Below are positions 27,887-36,591 of a stretch of DNA of 64,000 nt, piece after piece. The stretch is taken from positions 221,859 to 285,858 of the forward strand of contig NZ_JACJOO010000084.1 of the NCBI RefSeq assembly GCF_014695575.1. The letters run 5' to 3'. The notes below the pieces were generated by a model. The model was not told the DNA's origin and ran no database searches. It worked only from the letters and a program-made list of their open reading frames with translations. Each line of letters starts with the position of its first letter. The stretch's first letter is position 1. This stretch comes from Leptolyngbya sp. FACHB-8 (GTDB lineage Bacteria > Cyanobacteriota > Cyanobacteriia > Elainellales > Elainellaceae). The position numbers and the translations under genes are program-made.

Positions 27887-27997
27887 AAAAATGAAAAGCG
27901 CGGCACTTCATGCCGCGCTTTTCATTTTTGGCTTTGAAGCCCGAAAACCGCTTGCCTTCAAGCGGTTTTCGGGCCTAATTCCATACTGAGAACTGCT
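27887..27997 (-). repeat. ctaB terminator hairpin plus diverged family A relic
   Basis: A hairpin with 19-nt arms (27887-27929) follows the ctaB stop by 20 nt. It is joined to GGCTTTGAAGCCCGAAAACC, a second hairpin and CATACTGAGAACTGCT, which match the inside and right end of family A. The left terminus cannot be recognised. The terminator may have been built from element DNA. Confidence 0.55.
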
Positions 27998-28007
27998 AAC
28001 TTCTTTT

Positions 28008-28139
28008 CAGCAATTCTCATTTTGGAATCCAACCCGAAAATAGCCCGCCTTCGGCGGGCTATTTTCGGGCTTCAAAGCTGAGAGTTCCTGCCCGAAGGGC
28101 AGGAACTCTCAGCTTTGAAGCTCATACTGAGAATTGCTG
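28008..28139 (+). mobile_element. Family A MITE (copy A3, 132 bp, 9-bp duplication)
   Basis: Ends CAGCAATTCTCA / TGAGAATTGCTG with an exact duplication ACTTCTTTT (27999-28007 and 28140-28148). Both internal hairpins differ in sequence from A2 yet are fully self-complementary. The right duplication lies about 80 bp before the rpsN start codon, next to its promoter. Confidence 0.93.
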
Positions 28140-28226
28140 ACTTCTTTTGGAAAAGTATACAAACCCCTTCTATCTTTGATAGAATTAGAGACGCTGTTTA
28201 ATCCATCCTCAGAGAACCCTGCGTTC

Positions 28227-28529
28227 ATGGCTAAGAAAAGCATGATCGAGCGCGAGTTAAAGCGCGAGAAACTGATTGCCAAATACTCGGCAAAGCGGCA
28301 AGAGCTGAAAGAGCAATTTGCAGCCGCTACTTCCCAACAAGAAAAACTTGAAATCCATCGTCAGATTCAGCAATTACCTCGCAATAGCGCTCCGAACCGC
28401 CATCGCAATCGTTGCTGGCTCACCGGACGTTCTCGGGGTTACTACCGTGATTTCGGTCTGTCCCGCCACGTGATTCGTGAAATGGCCCACCAGGGATTGC
28501 TTCCTGGTGTTGTTAAGTCAAGCTGGTAA
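28227..28529 (+). CDS. rpsN: 30S ribosomal protein S14
   Basis: 100 aa from ATG at 28227 ([16 protein letters not shown]). This is the long, zinc-free S14 type: the C-terminal block [39 protein letters not shown] is diagnostic, and the CxxC pairs of the short form are absent. S14 binds 16S rRNA in the small-subunit head. It is transcribed alone. TTGATAGAATT-like promoter sequence lies between the family A element and the gene. Confidence 0.95.
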   Translation: MAKKSMIERELKREKLIAKYSAKRQELKEQFAAATSQQEKLEIHRQIQQLPRNSAPNRHRNRCWLTGRSRGYYRDFGLSRHVIREMAHQGLLPGVVKSSW

Positions 28530-28553
28530 GGGCTTGAATGAATTTAATAATTG

Positions 28554-28589
28554 AAATCAGGGGCAGATAGCTGTGTGCCCCTGATTTTT
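28554..28589 (+). terminator. rpsN terminator
   Basis: Arms AAATCAGGGGCA and TGCCCCTGATTT, followed by TTTG and further T-rich sequence; 24 nt after the stop. Confidence 0.75.
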
Positions 28590-28615
28590 GTTTGCTGCCT
28601 TCCGGCCGCCATTCG

Positions 28616-29797
28616 TTAACCCTTCTTCTGCCAGTACTTGTAGGCCGCGTAGGCCATCGTTACCACCCCAGTTATGATCGCTTCCTCATTTACCTTAAAC
28701 TGCGGGTGATGCAGAGGATGGTTGACCTGATCCTCAAACGCCACCCCTAGTCGAAACATCATGCCGGGAGCATGGCCCAGGTAGAGGGAAAAGTCCTCGG
28801 CTCCAAGAGACGGTTCTAGAAGAATGCGGACGCGATCGCTTCCCCACGCCTCCGATGCGGCAGATTCGACAATCTGCGTCAGGGTAAAGTCATTCTGCAC
28901 AGACGGAACCCCCCGACGGTAGTTGAGGGTGTAGCGGGCCTCATAGGTCTGGCAAACACTGGCAACAATTTGCTCAATCCACTCAGGTAAGCGTTCGCTG
29001 GTTTCAGGGTGGAGCGATCGCACCGTTCCCAGCATGCGCACCTGGTCAGCAATCACATTGGGAGCGCGACCGCCCTGAATTTGACCAATGGTGAGCACCA
29101 CAGGGCGCAGAGGATTCTGAGTACGGCTGATAGCCTGCTGGAGCGAGGTAATCACCTGGGAAGCAATCCAGATCGCGTCGATCGCCTCATGAGGGCGGGC
29201 ACCGTGGCCCGATTCGCCAATAATCGTAATTTCTAAATCATCTGCGGCTGCCGTCAGCGCTCCATAGCGGACGCCGATACTGCCCCCCACCACCGAAGGC
29301 CACACGTGCACTCCCAGAATGGAAGATACCCCCTCCATGACCCCATCGCGGATCATCCAGTGCGCTCCCTGCGCCGTCTCCTCCGCAGGCTGAAAGAGGA
29401 ATCGGGTTGTTCCTGGCAGAGGTACCCCCAACTGAGCCAGAATCATCGCCGTTCCTAGACCCACAGTTGTGTGCACATCATGGCCGCATGCATGCATGAC
29501 TCCGGGGTGACGAGACGAAAACTCTAAATCTGTACGCTCCTGAATGGGCAGCGCATCCATATCTGTGCGAATCGCCAGGATTCGTTCGTCCGTTCCTTCG
29601 CCCCGCAGTTCTGCGACGACCCCCGTCTTCCCCACCAGCTCCTGAACATGGAACCCGAAAGAAGACAGCACCCCTGCCACATAGGCGGCTGTTTGGTATT
29701 CCTGGCCGCTTAACTCGGGATGGCTATGGATATGGCGGCGAATTTCAATCAGGCGGGGGGCAAGGTCGGTAGCCAGGTCTTTGATGCGACTAAGCAT
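28616..29797 (-). CDS. M20D-family amidohydrolase
   Basis: 393 aa from ATG at 29797, preceded by a GAGGA ribosome site; an ATG 10 codons upstream is possible. The metal-ligand motifs are ACGHDVHTTVG near 95, QPAEETAQGAHWMI near 130 and SLGAEDFS near 355, with the lid/dimerisation domain between. Family members hydrolyse N-acyl amino acids, hippurate or auxin conjugates. No signal peptide. The natural substrate is unknown. Confidence 0.88.
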   Translation of the reverse strand: MLSRIKDLATDLAPRLIEIRRHIHSHPELSGQEYQTAAYVAGVLSSFGFHVQELVGKTGVVAELRGEGTDERILAIRTDMDALPIQERTDLEFSSRHPGVMHACGHDVHTTVGLGTAMILAQLGVPLPGTTRFLFQPAEETAQGAHWMIRDGVMEGVSSILGVHVWPSVVGGSIGVRYGALTAAADDLEITIIGESGHGARPHEAIDAIWIASQVITSLQQAISRTQNPLRPVVLTIGQIQGGRAPNVIADQVRMLGTVRSLHPETSERLPEWIEQIVASVCQTYEARYTLNYRRGVPSVQNDFTLTQIVESAASEAWGSDRVRILLEPSLGAEDFSLYLGHAPGMMFRLGVAFEDQVNHPLHHPQFKVNEEAIITGVVTMAYAAYKYWQKKG

Positions 29798-29860
29798 GGA
29801 TCCTCGAACGTTGGGGTGTAGTCTCAATAATAAAGACTTGTTAAGGCATTGGCCCGGACA

Positions 29861-29922
29861 GTTCTGTGAAGTATTGGTTTTGTTATGGACAAATCCTACG
29901 TAAAATCAATACTTCCCAGAAC
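29861..29922. repeat. Imperfect long hairpin upstream of amidohydrolase gene
   Basis: 21-nt arms (GTTCTGTGAAGTATTGGTTTT and near-complement) with a 20-nt loop. Confidence 0.5.
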
Positions 29923-30075
29923 CCTGTTTGGGCCTTGCACAGAGGTACAGGATTTACTAGGTTTAGTGGAGTTAGTGCATCTGCACTCTAGCGGAATCCC
30001 CATATATAGTGTCATGATGATTGAAAGTCTACATCTGTAGGGTTTGACCTGCGACGTACTTTCCCTCCCGGACGC

Positions 30076-30870
30076 ATGACCTACACCCTTTCTGCGGCTA
30101 AGCTGCAAACCTACGATCGCTGCCCGCTTGCCTATTACTTCCGCTACGAGCGTAAGTTGCCTGGAACTGCTTTCTACGGTTCAGCTATTCTAGGTACGTC
30201 TTTACACCAGGCATTAGCGCAAATTTACCACGATTGGCACTATCAAGACGCCATCCCTCGTCGGGATTGGATTGACTATTGTTGGAGCCAGCATACCAAG
30301 GGCCTGAGTGAAAACCAGGTCATCGAGGGGCGCAATATTCTACAGCGGTACTATGAGTTTTTCATTCGCTCTGAGAGTACCATGCGTCGCCCGGTGGCGG
30401 TCGAAGGCCGCATCCAAGGCACCCTTCAGGTCGAAAATCTAGAATTCATCCTGTCAGGTCGTTACGATCGCCTCGATTATCTGGATGATGGGCTGGAGTT
30501 AATTGACTACAAATCGAGCAAGGACACAGAACCTGCCCTGCCCGATGATATGGATTTGCAAATTGGCCTGTACTACCTGGCATTAGAACAACGCTATAAC
30601 CGCAGCTTAAAACGGCTCAGCCTGATCTACCTGCGAAGCTCGGAGAAAGTCAGCTATGAAGTAACACCTGAGCATCGGGAACAGGTGCAGGAAATCGTTT
30701 CTGAACTGGCTGTGCAGTTGCGCTATGACCGCAAGTGGGCTCCATTTCCTGGGGAACAGTGCAATCGCTGTGCCTATGCTCGCTTCTGTCCCGAAATGCG
30801 GGCTGAACCGGATCCTTTACCCGAGGAAGCTCGGCCAGAATCAGGTTTGCAATTAGTCCTTAGCCTATAA
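30076..30870 (+). CDS. PD-(D/E)XK nuclease with Fe-S cluster (RecB/Cas4-like)
   Basis: 264 aa. Starts with LSAAKLQTYDRCPLAYYFRYERKL, the Cys16-containing helix found in AddB/Cas4-type nucleases. The catalytic core is SGRYDRLDYL then LELIDYKSSK (D...DYK). The C-terminal cluster GEQCNRCAYARFCPE supplies three more Cys, completing a 4Fe-4S site. These proteins process DNA ends. Unlike Cas4 proper it has no cas neighbours, so a repair role is more likely. A palindromic terminator follows. Confidence 0.87.
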   Translation: MTYTLSAAKLQTYDRCPLAYYFRYERKLPGTAFYGSAILGTSLHQALAQIYHDWHYQDAIPRRDWIDYCWSQHTKGLSENQVIEGRNILQRYYEFFIRSESTMRRPVAVEGRIQGTLQVENLEFILSGRYDRLDYLDDGLELIDYKSSKDTEPALPDDMDLQIGLYYLALEQRYNRSLKRLSLIYLRSSEKVSYEVTPEHREQVQEIVSELAVQLRYDRKWAPFPGEQCNRCAYARFCPEMRAEPDPLPEEARPESGLQLVLSL

Positions 30871-30893
30871 AGCTCAGTTTGTTAGGTCTTATC

Positions 30894-30921
30894 AGTCCGG
30901 CTCCCTTAAGGGAGCCGGACT
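30894..30921 (+). terminator. Perfect 28-bp palindrome after the nuclease gene
   Basis: AGTCCGGCTCCCTT joined directly to its complement, followed by ATTTGG; 24 nt past the stop. Confidence 0.6.
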
Positions 30922-30963
30922 ATTTGGCTTTAAAGCGGCTGTCATGACGGCTTTGAATGGACA

Positions 30964-31386
30964 CTACAGGACATTCGGTGTGTAGTTCTGAAAAAGCTGA
31001 CAATCGCCCTTGCAAACGGTGATGACGGTTTTGACCCCCCCGCGCCGAGTGAAGTCTCCAATGACTCGCATACCCGCAGGTTCCAGTTCATCCCAGAGGC
31101 GATCGCAAATCACGTTCACAACGCCTTCATGGCTGATACGCTGATCCCGGAAAGCGTTGACATAAAGTTTGAAGGCTTTCAGCTCTACCACCCAGCCCTT
31201 CGGTTGATAGTCCACCACGATCGTTCCAAAGTCGGGATACCCTGAGCGAGGGCACAGTGCCGTGAACTCTGGATGTTCCAGGTGGATGGTGTAGGCATTG
31301 GAGGACGGATTAGGCCACTTTTCAAGGGGCTCCTGAGCCGCTTGCTGGATGGCCTGGTCGCCATAGTTCAGCACAGTATGAGTCAT
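30964..31386 (-). CDS. queF: NADPH-dependent 7-cyano-7-deazaguanine reductase
   Basis: 140 aa, the short unimodular QueF. Nucleophile Cys45 in FTALCPRSGYPDFG with Asp52 seven residues on, and the QueF motif ELKAFKLYVNAFR. It reduces preQ0 to preQ1 in queuosine synthesis. No preQ1 riboswitch was recognised in its leader; other que genes are not in the window. Confidence 0.93.
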   Translation of the reverse strand: MTHTVLNYGDQAIQQAAQEPLEKWPNPSSNAYTIHLEHPEFTALCPRSGYPDFGTIVVDYQPKGWVVELKAFKLYVNAFRDQRISHEGVVNVICDRLWDELEPAGMRVIGDFTRRGGVKTVITVCKGDCQLFQNYTPNVL

Positions 31387-31483
31387 AGTGGCAGAAAATT
31401 TCTGGATAAAAGACGCAATTTTCTATTTTACGATGGGCGATCGCCCTTAATAAAGCACCCGTTGATCGTGTTCCCAAGGTGTG

Positions 31484-31532
31484 GTCAGTTGTGATGGGAG
31501 GGGGGCTAAGCCCTCCTCCCATCACAACTGAC
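31484..31532. repeat. Perfect hairpin between queF and NUDIX gene
   Basis: 18-nt arms (GTCAGTTGTGATGGGAGG and complement), 13-nt loop. It lies between divergent genes, so it is not a terminator. Confidence 0.75.
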
Positions 31533-31580
31533 TCCCTGAGTCATTATTTTCGTGGAAGATCTTCATGAGGATTGAACACA

Positions 31581-32234
31581 ATGGTTGAGAAGCATGTGCA
31601 GGAAATCCCTATGGATGTGAAATGGCTGGAGTGGGCTCAGAAATTGCAGGCGATCGCCCAAAACGGTCTGACCTACAGTGAAAATCCCTTTGATATTGAT
31701 CGTTTCCAGCAGGTGCAGACCGTTGCGGCTGAAATTATGGCCACCTACTCTGGGATGGAACCGACCTATGTTCTTGACCTGTTTAAACAGGAGAGTGGAT
31801 ACGCGACACCCAAAATAGATGTCCGAGGGGCTGTCTTTCAGGATGACAAAATTTTGATGGTAAAAGAACGGTTTGACGGTCGCTGGACATTGCCCGGTGG
31901 CTACGGAGATATTGGTGAGCCCCCAAGCCTCGCTATTGAGCGAGAGATATTTGAAGAGTCTGGTTACCAAACCCGTGCAGTTAAATTATTGGCGCTCTAC
32001 GATCGCAACCATCCTCGCCATAACCATCCTCCCTTTGAATACCATATCTACAAGCTGTTCTTCCTCTGCGAGTTGATTAGTGGGTCTCCCACAAGCAGCA
32101 TCGAAACGGAAGAAGTCGCGTTTTTTGCAGAAGACGAAATTCCGGACTTGTCCCTGACGCGAGTCGTCCCCAGCCAGATTGCGCGACTATTCGAACACCA
32201 TCGGAACCCTGATTGGCCTACAGATTTTGACTAG
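31581..32234 (+). CDS. NUDIX hydrolase with N-terminal NUDIX_N2 domain
   Basis: 217 aa from ATG at 31581 with a GAGG site upstream. Residues 1-60 form the helical N-terminal domain common in cyanobacterial and firmicute ADP-ribose pyrophosphatase-like proteins. The NUDIX box is GGYGDIGEPPSLAIEREIFEESGY (GX5EX7REXXEEXGX type) near 105-128. Likely hydrolyses a nucleoside diphosphate derivative such as ADP-ribose. Its stop codon TAG lies within the CTAG that flanks the family E element right after the gene. Confidence 0.85.
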   Translation: MVEKHVQEIPMDVKWLEWAQKLQAIAQNGLTYSENPFDIDRFQQVQTVAAEIMATYSGMEPTYVLDLFKQESGYATPKIDVRGAVFQDDKILMVKERFDGRWTLPGGYGDIGEPPSLAIEREIFEESGYQTRAVKLLALYDRNHPRHNHPPFEYHIYKLFFLCELISGSPTSSIETEEVAFFAEDEIPDLSLTRVVPSQIARLFEHHRNPDWPTDFD

Positions 32235-32325
32235 TAGACCACGGCCTAAGTTCGTCACCTATTTTTTGTGTGGGGTGCTTCGCACCCCACACAAAAAATA
32301 GGTGATACATTTACGCCTCAGCATA
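32235..32325 (-). mobile_element. Family E MITE (copy E2, 91 bp, CTAG flanks)
   Basis: Reverse orientation relative to E1. Ends TAGACCACGGCCTAAG and GCCTCAGCATA, flanked by CTAG (32231-32234 and 32326-32329). Arms carry a T run where E1 has a TG step, and the opposite arm changes to match. Confidence 0.75.
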
Positions 32326-32407
32326 CTAGAGCCTTAGTACTTCACCACACCAAGTTTGGGATCTGTCAAAATCCTTGTGGTGGCCTAATAGGAGGAGCAG
32401 CAGAACA

Positions 32408-32884
32408 ATGGAAAAAGCAACGTTTGGGGCCGGATGTTTTTGGGGTGTTGAAGCCGCCTTTTGTCAAATCAATGGAGTAGTGTCTACTTCGGTTGGCTAT
32501 ATGGGCGGGCACTTCGAGCATCCCAGTTATCTTGATGTACTGTCACGGATTACTGGACATGCTGAAGTGTGCCAGGTCGAATACAATCCATCCATTGTTC
32601 AATACGACGAGCTTCTCAATACGTTCTGGCGCATTCATGATCCCACCAGCCTAAATCGCCAGGGAGCTGATCGGGGAGAACAGTATCGTTCTGTCATCTT
32701 CTACCACACGCCCGAGCAGGAGCGGCAAGCTCGAAGCTCAAAGGCAGAGCGCGATCGCTCTGGTCAGTACAGCAAACCTATTGTGACGCAAATTCAACCC
32801 GCATCTCAGTACTGGTTCGCAACAGAAGAACATCAAAAATATTTCGAGAAGAAGCGCATGCAGCAGTCTGCAATAAAAGACTGA
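32408..32884 (+). CDS. msrA: Peptide methionine sulfoxide reductase A
   Basis: 158 aa from ATG at 32408, with an AGGAGGA ribosome site; upstream in-frame sequence is not family-like. Active-site motif GAGCFWGVEA with Cys10. DPTSLNRQGADRGEQYRS is the substrate-binding segment. It repairs methionine-S-sulfoxide using thioredoxin. It lacks a C-terminal resolving Cys pair, so probably a one-Cys type. Family D element follows 39 bp after the stop. Confidence 0.93.
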   Translation: MEKATFGAGCFWGVEAAFCQINGVVSTSVGYMGGHFEHPSYLDVLSRITGHAEVCQVEYNPSIVQYDELLNTFWRIHDPTSLNRQGADRGEQYRSVIFYHTPEQERQARSSKAERDRSGQYSKPIVTQIQPASQYWFATEEHQKYFEKKRMQQSAIKD

Positions 32885-32923
32885 GCCACACAACAATGAA
32901 TTTGCAATGTCCAATTTGATTAA

Positions 32924-33024
32924 TGAGGTTTCTGCATAAGAATTTACCCAGAATGTTGGTGCTTTGCCCGCTTCGCGGGCAAAGCACCAACATTCTGGGG
33001 GTAATTTCATTACTGGAAATCTCC
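32924..33024 (-). mobile_element. Family D MITE (copy D1, 101 bp, 3-bp duplication)
   Basis: Ends TGAGGTTTCTGCATAAG and complement of GGAGATTTCCAGTAATG, flanked by TAA (32921-32923 and 33025-33027). Central hairpin has a CCCGC-TTC-GCGGG apex. Nearly identical to D2 at 57241 but inverted. Confidence 0.82.
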
Positions 33025-33111
33025 TAAGTACATCTGGTAGTATGCATGTCGTACCACACATTACCTGCCATATTTAATCAAATTGCTGTATGAGGCTATA
33101 GCCATTCGGTG

Positions 33112-33148
33112 AGGACAAAGAGGGAGCAGGCTGCTCTCTCTTTGTCCT
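33112..33148. repeat. Hairpin with 18-nt arms
   Basis: AGGACAAAGAGGGAGCAG and near-complement, 1-nt spacer; between convergent msrA and the gene at 33292, so possibly a terminator. Confidence 0.6.
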
Positions 33149-33291
33149 AAATTGAAGGTTGCCGCTACTCAGCCGGAGTTTGTATTACACGTGATCCGCC
33201 TATAAATTCACGGTTTCTATAAAAACAAATGATCATGTGACCCTATGTCAGAGTTTTCCAAGTCATCTGCCGTTGTGATTCAAATTTCGTA

Positions 33292-33705
33292 TCAGGAAGC
33301 ATTCCCAGCTTTTTGTTCGTAATAACCCGAGATGTGTTCGTAAACATGCTCTGGGAATTGTAATTCACGGTAAACATTGCAGGAATCTGGATCATCCGGT
33401 GTTGGACAAATGGGGAATTCCTGTTGTTGTTGCCATTCCAGAATGCGATCGCGCTTCGGTGGATTGTAGTCTTTTCCTTGCACTTGCAACACCAGCGCCC
33501 GAGCTTCCGTTTCACCCATGCCGGGGTCTTTTTGCAAGTACGCTATCACTTCGTCTTCATCCAGAAAATGCCGCGCCACCATGGCGAAGGTTAGCCGCCC
33601 ATAATGCCCAATGTCTGTACCATCCTCCAGGGCATCGAGCAGATGCGCCATCATGGCACTCTTTTGCAGTTCTTCTAACATGTCAACAGCTCCATTTCTC
33701 ATCAT
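33292..33705 (-). CDS. Conserved hypothetical protein
   Basis: 137 aa; ATG nine codons in is an alternative start. Soluble and acidic, with helical segments (EELQKSAMMAHLLDALEDG; FAMVARHFLDEDEVIAYLQK) and a C-terminal part rich in Pro, Cys and Tyr (FPICPTPDDPDSCNVYREL). No catalytic motif recognised. Codon use and a HIP1-like site fit the host genome, so it is a native gene. Confidence 0.65.
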   Translation of the reverse strand: MMRNGAVDMLEELQKSAMMAHLLDALEDGTDIGHYGRLTFAMVARHFLDEDEVIAYLQKDPGMGETEARALVLQVQGKDYNPPKRDRILEWQQQQEFPICPTPDDPDSCNVYRELQFPEHVYEHISGYYEQKAGNAS

Positions 33706-33818
33706 CGCGCTTCCTCCGTTATAGAAGCTAAATGTGAGGGATGACGTCTATCTCAGGGCCTGCCATAGTTCGATTGTACTAACCACCAAAGACTGTCTTT
33801 TTACATACACCAACATGC

Positions 33819-33893
33819 TCACCAATTTTCTCAAGCCCTTGGTTTTACGTCCACAACGTACATGCAAAATTAAGGGCTTGAGAAAATTGGTGA
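33819..33893. repeat. Long-arm hairpin
   Basis: 22-nt perfect arms (33819-33840, 33872-33893) around a 31-nt loop. Confidence 0.75.
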
Positions 33894-33911
33894 AGGTATT
33901 GCTATCAAATG

Positions 33912-33976
33912 GTTAGTGAGGGCATCAGAAGCTATTGAAGGCAATGCCTTCAATAGCTTCTGATGCCCTCACTAAC
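33912..33976. repeat. 65-bp near-perfect palindrome
   Basis: 31-nt perfect arms with a 3-nt loop (AAT). Its right flank reads GCTGAGCGCGTAGTGCTA then TATA, resembling the outer ends of family C' elements. Confidence 0.8.
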
Positions 33977-34018
33977 GGGGCCAGGGCTATATTGGCTGAG
34001 CGCGTAGTGCTATATAAA

Positions 34019-34047
34019 AAGTCGCCGTTCTTTGAGAACGACGACTT
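34019..34047 (-). terminator. Terminator of the secreted-protein gene
   Basis: Arms AAGTCGCCGTTCT / AGAACGACGACTT with TTG loop; followed by TTTTTATA on the minus strand. 65 nt past the stop. Confidence 0.7.
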
Positions 34048-34111
34048 CCTGATTGAATACGCTGTTATAGGGTATTACAAATTGGCGATATTGAGACTAT
34101 CTGATAGCCTC

Positions 34112-35224
34112 TTACAGCCGTTCCCAAGCTTGGATAACAGTTTGCAAAGCTTGAGGCAGGCTGCTTTCTTCCAGGTCAATATACGACACGGTACTGTTCA
34201 TAGCCTGTATCGTCGTTGTTGGATAATCGGCCAAAGCCGCAGAGGTCAGGTAGCGCATCCCATTCAAGTTAGGAACTTTTTGCTGGCTAAGAAGTTGTTG
34301 AAACTGCTGCACTTGCTGGGGTGTAAGGCGCTTAATGACCGTCGTTCGGGGCACTGATGAGTTGATCCCATTGGTAGTCGTGCGAGACAAAACACCATCC
34401 TGAGTGAGGAAAGTTTCCGTCGTATCACCGCGCAAGCCACCCGATACCATCATTTTGAAAACGACGTCAGTGCTGGGCAGAGGAAGTTGTCCCTCCGCCG
34501 GAATAAACGATGGTGTAATGCTGACGCCACTGCCACTGGCGGTTATATTCTGCACGATGCGTGAGCCTTCCTGGTCAACGTGGTAGACCCAGCTTTGGCG
34601 ATCGCCCATCACAATCACCCGATATCCCGAGATGGCAATCCGCGTGCAGGCCTGGCCCGGATTGAAAATACCCATGCAACCATCAAAGGTTTTTGGCTCG
34701 GACTCAATCACTCGTAGGGTGTTAGCAGGAACATTGGCCTGCTGAGCGATCGTCGTAAACAGGCGGTCTACAACTTGGGGGGGTAACTCAGCGCTGTTCT
34801 CGCCTTCCATCTTGATCTGGCGTGCCTGCAAGTCAGTGCGGTACACCCAGGTTTGTTGCCCATCTGTCAGGGTTACGCGCCATCCCTCAACCAGGGCCAT
34901 CATGCAACGCTCATTAGGGGCGGCCAAACCTAGGCATGCATCGGGCCAGGTTTCGCGAGTAGCACTGAGAATTTGGACATCCCGCGGGTGCAGGTCGAAA
35001 CGGCGAGACGCATCCCGCTGAATGCGTCGAGCGACCTGCCGGGGCAAGGAGGAGGAGGGGGAACGCCGCGCTTGAGCCATAGTCACACCATCTGATGGCG
35101 TGGCAGCGATCGCAACGGTTTGAGAAAGAGTTTGGGATACGCCGCCAAACATCATCATGCTCATCAGGGCGATCGTCAAAACTTTCTGGGGCTTTTTCAT
35201 TCTCATAGATTGCAGACGAACCAT
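34112..35224 (-). CDS. Secreted hypothetical protein with duplicated domain
   Basis: 370 aa from ATG at 35224 (GGTGGA ribosome site). Signal peptide: basic MRLQSMRMKKPQK-like start, hydrophobic VLTIALMSMMMFGG, cleavage after an AxA (AIAA) near residue 35. Two repeats follow: one with DACLGL...CMMALVEGWRVTLTDGQQTWVYRTD (split here by ellipsis), the second with DGCMGI then ACTRIAISGYRVIVMGDRQSW. Each has a Cys pair and an aromatic core, suggesting disulfide-stabilised domains in the periplasm. The C-terminal third is unrelated. No known function. Confidence 0.75.
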   Translation of the reverse strand: MVRLQSMRMKKPQKVLTIALMSMMMFGGVSQTLSQTVAIAATPSDGVTMAQARRSPSSSLPRQVARRIQRDASRRFDLHPRDVQILSATRETWPDACLGLAAPNERCMMALVEGWRVTLTDGQQTWVYRTDLQARQIKMEGENSAELPPQVVDRLFTTIAQQANVPANTLRVIESEPKTFDGCMGIFNPGQACTRIAISGYRVIVMGDRQSWVYHVDQEGSRIVQNITASGSGVSITPSFIPAEGQLPLPSTDVVFKMMVSGGLRGDTTETFLTQDGVLSRTTTNGINSSVPRTTVIKRLTPQQVQQFQQLLSQQKVPNLNGMRYLTSAALADYPTTTIQAMNSTVSYIDLEESSLPQALQTVIQAWERL

Positions 35225-35398
35225 AATTTCCACCAATCAGCCGTGAGGACTTCAGAAACTTACTCTCTTACCCTAATGGCTGGTTAGGGGTGAACCGGGC
35301 GTTGTTACAAAATTAGCTACAGCATATCTTGCTAGACGGTTATTTCTTGTGTTTACAGACCGGGAAAACTAGCCCTGACTTGGGCTGACAGCGTTTAT

Positions 35399-35445
35399 CA
35401 TTCGGGTAAGACGCGTGGAATATGGCCACACGTCTTACCCGAATG
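35399..35445 (-). terminator. Hairpin overlapping the end of the DUF3891 gene
   Basis: 20-nt arms with one mismatch. The TAA stop of the upstream gene (35435-35437) lies inside the right arm, so the last codons are part of the stem. Confidence 0.65.
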
Positions 35446-36229
35446 AGAAGGGGTGCAAGGTCGCTGTCAGCGTAACCCAGGGAGCTGTAGCCAAGCGATC
35501 GCGCATCGTCTGCTCATCGGGTGTCTTCTCCCCCAGAATCCGTCCTTCAAATACAACGGTCACTTGCTCCGTCTGAAAACACCATGGCTCTACCTGAAGT
35601 TGGGTAGGGTCTCCATTCATGGGAGCCAGAGTCAGAACCGTACGTCCCATTGGGATGGGGACATCCGCAAACTCCTGTTGTTGCGTGACTCCCATACAGA
35701 TAGCCAGTGACAAGGCATCGAGAGTTGCTACGAGGCGTTGATTGTGGGCGATCGTCTCCGGTTTCACGTAGAGTGTGTAGGCCGGATCCTGCCCCAATTG
35801 CTGAATCAACTCCTGCTGAAATGCTTTTTCTTGTTGCAAGAAGGCTTCGACAATTTGAGTCGATTCTGGTGATTGTTTCCAGTGGGTGAAGCGCTCATAT
35901 AAGCCTGTTCCATGAAGCGACACGAGTAATGCGGCATAACGCCCCATCGGCATGACCAGATGTTTAGCCCCAGCCCACAGTTGAGTATGCACTGCGGGTG
36001 CGACTTCCATAAAGCTGTGGGGATAACCTGTTTCCGGGTTAAAGGTTGGAGACGCTTCCCAGGGAAGCCAACCAATATCATGCTGTTCTGCCCCTAAACA
36101 AACCGCTTCGTAAGGTGAAACCGGGCCAAAGCTCTCATTTCCCCAAACCTGGGCTAGTTGCCCTGAAACCCAGGCATGAGTGGGTTGGGTGATACAAATG
36201 CGCTCCGAACCAATGGTGCGATACAACAT
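35435..36229 (-). CDS. DUF3891 family protein
   Basis: 264 aa from ATG at 36229, chosen for its AGGAC ribosome site and because MLYRTIGSERICITQPTHAWV is the normal family start; an ATG at 36352 would add 41 low-complexity residues. Conserved HxxxD-type features: GAEQHDIGWLPWEASP near 55-70 and SLHGTGLYERF near 110, resembling an HD-like metal-binding helical fold. The function of the family is unknown. Confidence 0.78.
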   Translation of the reverse strand: MLYRTIGSERICITQPTHAWVSGQLAQVWGNESFGPVSPYEAVCLGAEQHDIGWLPWEASPTFNPETGYPHSFMEVAPAVHTQLWAGAKHLVMPMGRYAALLVSLHGTGLYERFTHWKQSPESTQIVEAFLQQEKAFQQELIQQLGQDPAYTLYVKPETIAHNQRLVATLDALSLAICMGVTQQQEFADVPIPMGRTVLTLAPMNGDPTQLQVEPWCFQTEQVTVVFEGRILGEKTPDEQTMRDRLATAPWVTLTATLHPFSFG

Positions 36230-36486
36230 GGCTGTCCTGCTGAGCAATACTTGATAGGCGGATAGGGCTTGAGCAGTAGCTGAGGTGGGGAATGATTTGG
36301 GCGATCGCCCTCCAGCCAGATTCCCAGCCCTTGGAATTGGCGGGGTTTGCATCGTTTACAGTGGAACTGATTATTTCAACTAGAAACAATCGATTGATCC
36401 CAGCCTTTTCAAGGCTAAATGGTTTACAGGTGAATGCCTTCATGCCAGGGGCTAGTGTTGTGCCCAGGCTGCGTCAACTTTTTATT

Positions 36487-36574
36487 AACTGCCTACTAAC
36501 CGCATAGGTTATACGTCTTTCTGAGGGCCGCGCGATGCATAGCTCTTAAAAAGACCTATAACCCGAACTGAGGT
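36487..36574 (+). mobile_element. Possible single-hairpin relative of family B (88 bp)
   Basis: The right end CCCGAACTGAGGT matches family B, and TTTATT occurs on both sides (36481-36486, 36575-36580). The left end does not match the family repeat, and the inner hairpin has degenerated. The 6-bp repeat in T-rich DNA could be chance. Confidence 0.4.
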
Positions 36575-36591
36575 TTTATTAGCAATACTCT

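Noticed and set aside
31387..31480. preQ1 riboswitch upstream of queF
   Set aside because: The leader has a weak AGAAAATT/AATTTTCT stem but not the conserved C-rich loop and A-rich tail of preQ1 aptamers.
33734..34110. Small frames between the two palindromes before the secreted-protein gene
   Set aside because: Both are read through hairpins or antisense to the real gene and lack ribosome sites.
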